DNA of 64,000 nucleotides, taken from NCBI GenBank assembly GCA_013306675.1, contig JABLUY010000141.1, positions 1 to 64,000 on the forward strand. Reading direction: 5' to 3'. The notes beneath the pieces are model-generated. The model made no database searches, was not told where the DNA came from, and saw only the letters and a list, made by a program, of their open reading frames with translations. Both the position numbers and the translations under genes were made by a program. This DNA is from Thraustochytrium sp. TN22 (Eukaryota; Sar; Bigyra; Thraustochytrida; Thraustochytriidae). This document shows, piece after piece, positions 60,106 to 64,000 of the stretch. Position 1 is the first letter of the stretch; every line of letters starts with the position of its first letter.

Positions 60106-61964
60106 GGTGGCTCAGCGAGGCCTCGAGCGAGGCCTCGAGCGTGGCTTCGAGCACAAGCTCGAACCGGAAGTTCCTCACAACGACTCGGATCTTATTCGCG
60201 GCAGCGTCTCGTCGTGGCTCGTCGAGCCAGGCTCGTCGTGTACGTACTGGGCGACGACGATGGATGCCCGTCCACCTGGAGTCCTCGATCACGCCTCGAC
60301 CTCACCGCGCACGACGCGGGGGCGGCGGGCGCGGAGCTGCCGCAGCGCGGCGGGCCGCGTCGCCTCCCCTCGAACCGCGGCGCCGCCTCTCGCGCGTGCG
60401 GCGGCGAGGTATGCGGACTGGAGGCCGCCACAGTGCAAGCAAGGTGCTCGCCTATGTGCGCCACGGGTCTCCAGCCTAAGCTCTCGCCTCGCATCCAAAG
60501 AATGCGAGCGCGACGATTGCGCGGCGCAAAGCACAAGCTTGCACGCAAGCGAGCACACGCGCCACAGCACGCGGCAAAAATCGACCGCAGAGGGGCTGTC
60601 AGGTCTCGTGCCGGCCCTGATTGCGCTGGTCGACGCCTTCGAGGTGCTCCCGAGCGGCTTGGACAACGGCGACGACTCGGAGACTGTGAGCAAGCAAGAC
60701 GTGCAGCATCAGCTGCATCACATCAAGACCGAGGCTCGGTTGAATGCATGTGTACCTGCTTGCCTGGGTGTCAGAGCGCCTCTCTCGGCTCAGCTGTGCG
60801 ACGAGTCAGGTCACGGTTGGCGGAGCAGCTTGTACGATGCGAAGACCTCCTCTTTAGGGCCGGCCGCGTCCGAGTCCGCTTGCGCGGTACTGCACTCACT
60901 GGCTGACCGGGACCATAAGGTACGGCCAGCAGCAAGCCTTGCACGCAAAACCTGGGGTCAAGCGGAGCTTGGCACGATGGCACGACTCGGACTCGGATGG
61001 GAGTCTACACCTTACGCGGAACGATATTGGCCTCATGGCGCCTCATGGCGCTCGTACTTCAAGTCGTTAACGTGCGCACAGCGACGGCAGAACCATAAAC
61101 TTCCCGTGCTGCGTGCTGCCGTCACCGCTGCTGCGTGCCGCTGCTGCAGCGCGCAGGACCACAAGGCTTCACAAGCTGTCGACGTCCCCTCGGCCACTTC
61201 GCCACCATCGAAACGACAGCATCAAATCAAACCGATGCTTTGGACCCGGAAGCCAAAAACCCGCGCTCTTTCATCACAGTCTCTGCACTGCACCGACTTC
61301 AAGTCTGATCGCTCGCGCCACGCGCCAGGCACAGGCTCGCGCGCGCCCGTGGCGCGCGCCCTCCTCCTCCCTCCCTCCCTCTCTCGCTCCCTCCGAGTCG
61401 CCGTTCACGGCGGTCTAGACGCTCGTGCTCCGTCTCGTTCGCCCCTCGCGCTCCCGCAGCGCCCCCCCGCGCACTGGCCGCGGCCCAGCTTCGGCGCAGC
61501 CCTGCTGCGGTAGGCGCGAACAGCGTCCGAACACGGCGCGCCCCCTGATGCGGGGCCCGCGCCACTGGCGGCAAGGCGCCCGCAGCCCTCCTCACCACTG
61601 GCGCCACGCGCCGCGGGTTTGCGGCCGAAAGAGCGGCAAAACGCGAGCAGGGCGGAGGCGGGCAAAGCCTGAGGACCAAATTCGAAAGCGAGCGCGCGCC
61701 AGGCCGACTCCGCCGCGCCCGCCGCCCGCGCGCGCGCGCCGCTCGCCCCGCCCCCCCCGCCCCCCGCGCGCGCCTGCTCGCCTGCCGCCGCGCGGCGCCG
61801 CGCAGCCCCGCGGCAGAACCGAGCGGGCGGCGAGGAGCGGGTCTCCGGGCTCGGGGCGAGGCTCGCCTTGCTCTCTACGCAGCTCAGCTGTTGCTGGGAA
61901 AGGACGGGGAGCACGACAAGGGCGCGGCCGAGGCGTACGAGCAGCGCAGCGCGGGACTGGGAAG
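60106..61964. other. 1.9 kb gene-poor stretch with one coding-like patch
   Basis: Mostly non-coding. One plus-strand patch at about 60590-60740 reads like real protein (LSGLVPALIALVDAFEVLP, SKQDVQHQLHHIKTEARL), but no start, splice sites or downstream continuation could be established. A GAGGCCTCGAGC direct repeat lies at 60117-60140. The last 300 bp are a GC-rich leader for the 61965 gene. Confidence 0.45.
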
Positions 61965-62429
61965 ATGGCGTGCTACCTGACGTTCGACGTGGCGAACCTG
62001 GGCACGCTGCACTCGACGTGGAGCGAGACGCCGGTGGAGGGCGCGCTGGCTGTGCTGACGCCGGAGCGGCCGGTGCCCAAGTTCAAGTTCCGGCAGAACG
62101 GCGGGCGGTCGGAGGTGATCCGCAAGATCCGCGACGATAAGCGCATGCTCAACCGCGGCTGGTGCGACTTTATCAAGAGCGGCCGCGACATCAAGGCCAC
62201 CTTCGAGCTGCTCGACCGCAGCCCTGAGGCTGCGCAGATCCGCGTCACCTTCAACTGCTTTGGCGACGTGGTGCCCGTGAGCGAGGATGACAGCTACCTG
62301 GTCTACGACTACAGTGCCGTCGTCGTCACGCACCGCGACAACGACGCCTTCAACAGTGTCAAGACCATGAACAACGCCCAGTTCCTCGACATTGGCCTGC
62401 GCGAGGGCTACTCGCTCAGCCTCGCCTAA
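61965..62429 (+). CDS. Small globular protein of unknown function
   Basis: The protein has 154 residues from ATG 61965 (MACYLTFDVANLGTLHS). It is well mixed in composition, unlike the low-complexity chance frames around it, with alternating hydrophobic residues that suggest a beta-rich fold (ATFELLDRS, IRVTFNCFGDVVPV, YLVYDYSAVVVTHRD). No signal peptide, membrane helix or catalytic motif. I do not recognise the family. The frame is open upstream to 61425, but the upstream part is Arg/Pro/Ala low complexity, so ATG 61965 is chosen. Confidence 0.75.
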   Translation: MACYLTFDVANLGTLHSTWSETPVEGALAVLTPERPVPKFKFRQNGGRSEVIRKIRDDKRMLNRGWCDFIKSGRDIKATFELLDRSPEAAQIRVTFNCFGDVVPVSEDDSYLVYDYSAVVVTHRDNDAFNSVKTMNNAQFLDIGLREGYSLSLA

Positions 62430-63367
62430 GCGTAGGAGCTGGCCGTGGTCGCCTTACCGGCGATGATGCTGGTTGTGGGTGCGTGTGGGCAAGGCAAGCC
62501 CACGTTTCATGCCGCCCTGCCGGTGCTGCGGCGCACCACGGCCCCGTCCTCTTTTGACTCGACAATCTTGTTTCCGCTTGCCCATGTTCTGCGCCCGCGC
62601 GCCGGTCGCGCCGGCCCAGGTTGAGGCCCTTGCGTCGGCACGCCTGCCGTCGCTGCACTCATGAGATAGCAAATCCATCAAATGATCATGCTGACGATGT
62701 TTTCCCAGTTCTATCTCTTTTTACACACAAGACATGGGCGAAGCGGAACATTGCAATGGCTCTGCTCTTTTCTCTCTTGTCTCACCTCAGGCTGCGCCAC
62801 TCGCACCCGCACCAACGAGCCGTGAAGCGGCACGCAGACGACCACTCCAACTTTCAACCGATGCCTACAGCGACACCTCCCAACTGCCAGTGCCCGGGTA
62901 GCCATGGCCAGCCTCCTCTCTCAGAAGCTCAAACAGTCAGGCAGCGACGCCATGTGAACGAGCTGGGACCCTTTGAGTGGACAGACAGTTCACGAGCATT
63001 TTGACGAGCGGAAAGGGCCGTTTCGAAGTGTGTACCCGTCCTCGACAAGGCTCGCTTTTGGAGTCGGGTGCTTCGTGCCGACTCTCGGTTGGCATCTTCC
63101 CTCTCTGCCACCAGCCACAGCGCAAGTCTTGCGTGGAGCCATTGCAGTCCGTTGTGGCACCACAAACTTGCGCGCTGCGGTAGGCGCCGCGGCAGGCGCG
63201 AATCCGGCCTTTTCCGCAGTGTGGCGCACAGCGTTGGCGTGACGCGGCGCGCCGGCGGCGGCACGGGCAGAACACGACAGGACGCTCTCGACGCAAGCTT
63301 GCGAAGCAAATCAGGCTCCTGGCTTGCCTGATCGCTTGCGCCCCCCTCGCGCACGCGCGCGTGTGGC

Positions 63368-63398
<31 letters not shown>

Positions 63399-63542
63399 TG
63401 GGGGACTCGAGTCCGCTGTTGCGCGGTGCGCGGCACAGCTCGCGAGGAGGAACTCGCGCGCGGATGGGGGCGACGACATCTTCTTGCTAACGTACAAGGT
63501 CTCCAGATCTCCGGCTTGAAGCGGGAGGAAGAGCAGTAAACG
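62430..63542. other. Spacer upstream of the 3'-partial gene
   Basis: This 1.1 kb holds the tentative short minus-strand frame at 62507-62662, a more AT-rich zone at 62665-62790 and a GTGC array at 63368-63400. No other gene signature is visible. Confidence 0.45.
62507..62662 (-). CDS. Tentative 51-residue small protein
   Basis: ATG 62662 (MSAATAGVPTQGPQPG) to TGA 62507 gives 51 residues. The N-terminal half is Gly/Pro/Arg-rich; the C-terminal half (ASGNKIVESKEDGAVVRRS) looks well formed. No family is recognised and no supporting neighbour. It could be the last exon of a larger minus-strand gene, or chance. Confidence 0.25.
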   Translation of the reverse strand: MSAATAGVPTQGPQPGPARPARGRRTWASGNKIVESKEDGAVVRRSTGRAA

Positions 63543-64000
63543 ATGGACGCAGGCGACGCGGCAGGGCGCAAGCGTCCGCGCAAGAGGAGCGGGGGCGCCT
63601 CGCCTCCGGAGGATGGCATGGAAGCGTCCAAGAGCGCTGCATCGATCAGTGGCGCGGGGAGCGGCCTCGCGGCCAGGGCGTCTCGCTTCGACCCCTTTGC
63701 CTCCTTTGCGAAGCCGATGATTCGCAAACTGCTCTCCAACGCGGAGCTGGAACGCAGCCAGACGCATCGCAACCCACGCCACCAGGGCGCCTTTTACTCG
63801 GTGGAACTCGAGCGTCGTCGCTCGCACAACAACCATCACAGCGTCTTCGGGCGCGGCGGAAGCTCTGCGCAGCCTAGCAACGCGGCCATTCTCGAGGAGC
63901 TGCAGGCCACGCCGTCGCGCAGAAGGCACTCCAGCGTCAAGCCTACGCCCTCGACAGGTCCAATCGAGGCGGGCAAGATGGAGTGCCTCAATGACACCGG
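63543..64000 (+). CDS. Unknown protein, 3' end outside window
   Basis: ATG 63543 (MDAGDAAGRKRPRKRSGG) opens a frame that runs off the right edge after 152 codons. A basic KRPRKR start may be a nuclear signal. An ordered segment follows near residues 48-95 (SRFDPFASFAKPMIRKLLSN, HQGAFYSVELERRRS), then Ser/Pro/Thr-rich sequence. Codon use and composition match real genes in the window. No family is recognised from the visible part. Confidence 0.65.
   Translation, partial: MDAGDAAGRKRPRKRSGGASPPEDGMEASKSAASISGAGSGLAARASRFDPFASFAKPMIRKLLSNAELERSQTHRNPRHQGAFYSVELERRRSHNNHHSVFGRGGSSAQPSNAAILEELQATPSRRRHSSVKPTPSTGPIEAGKMECLNDT

Noticed and set aside
1-64000. tRNA, rRNA or CRISPR arrays
   Set aside because: No tRNA B-box context, rRNA-like block or spaced direct repeats were found; the tandem repeats have no unique spacers.
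1-64000. Retrovirus-like or LTR elements
   Set aside because: No long terminal direct repeats and no reverse transcriptase, integrase or capsid motifs were seen.

Overview
The window reads as nuclear DNA of a protist with a compact, high-GC genome. Most genes are single uninterrupted reading frames a few hundred bases apart on both strands. The gene set is purely eukaryotic: COP9 signalosome subunit 4, splicing factors CWC15 and SF1, an IMPACT/Gcn2 regulator, RNF121, TMEM184, NIPA, FYVE, FYR and RCC1-BTB proteins. GT-AG introns are confined to a few genes. High GC, Ala-rich proteins, few introns and a fused beta-alpha nitrile hydratase suggest a stramenopile, perhaps a thraustochytrid; that placement is inference.

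Layout. 0-6 kb: 5'-partial TPR protein, a CobW/ZNG1 GTPase divergent from an EEF1A-type methyltransferase, and CSN4. 6-14.4 kb: a giant FYR-domain chromatin protein and a coiled-coil protein of unknown role. 15-25.6 kb: nitrile hydratase fusion, a spliced secreted Cys-rich protein, a tail-anchored FYVE protein, APS kinase with a 4-nt microexon, and a single-pass membrane protein. 26-32 kb: a Q-rich protein, a ten-exon LRR membrane protein and a 2.7 kb gene-poor stretch. 32-40.3 kb: CWC15 and SF1 head to head, a large RCC1/BTB protein, and a nine-exon RI-type LRR protein. 40.3-41.2 kb: a possible small acidic gene abutting a 401-bp MITE-like element. 42-50 kb: NIPA, TMEM184, a basic low-complexity protein and IMPACT. 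49-56.6 kb: a PHD-finger chromatin protein, a broken piggyBac-like transposon and RNF121. 56.7-64 kb: an MMPL/RND transporter, a gene-poor stretch, a small unknown protein and a 3'-partial gene.

The genes do not form one pathway. Local themes are chromatin and RNA processing (FYR and PHD proteins, CWC15, SF1), protein turnover and translation control (CSN4, RNF121, IMPACT, methyltransferase) and metal-linked proteins (CobW, nitrile hydratase, NIPA). The most notable items are the Co-type nitrile hydratase fusion, the 4-nt exon completing the APS kinase LDGDN motif, the phase-2 one-repeat-per-exon design shared by two different LRR genes, and the transposon pairing a YqaJ-like nuclease with a piggyBac-like tail. 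All splice sites were read by eye from GT/AG and frame continuity; none has transcript support here.
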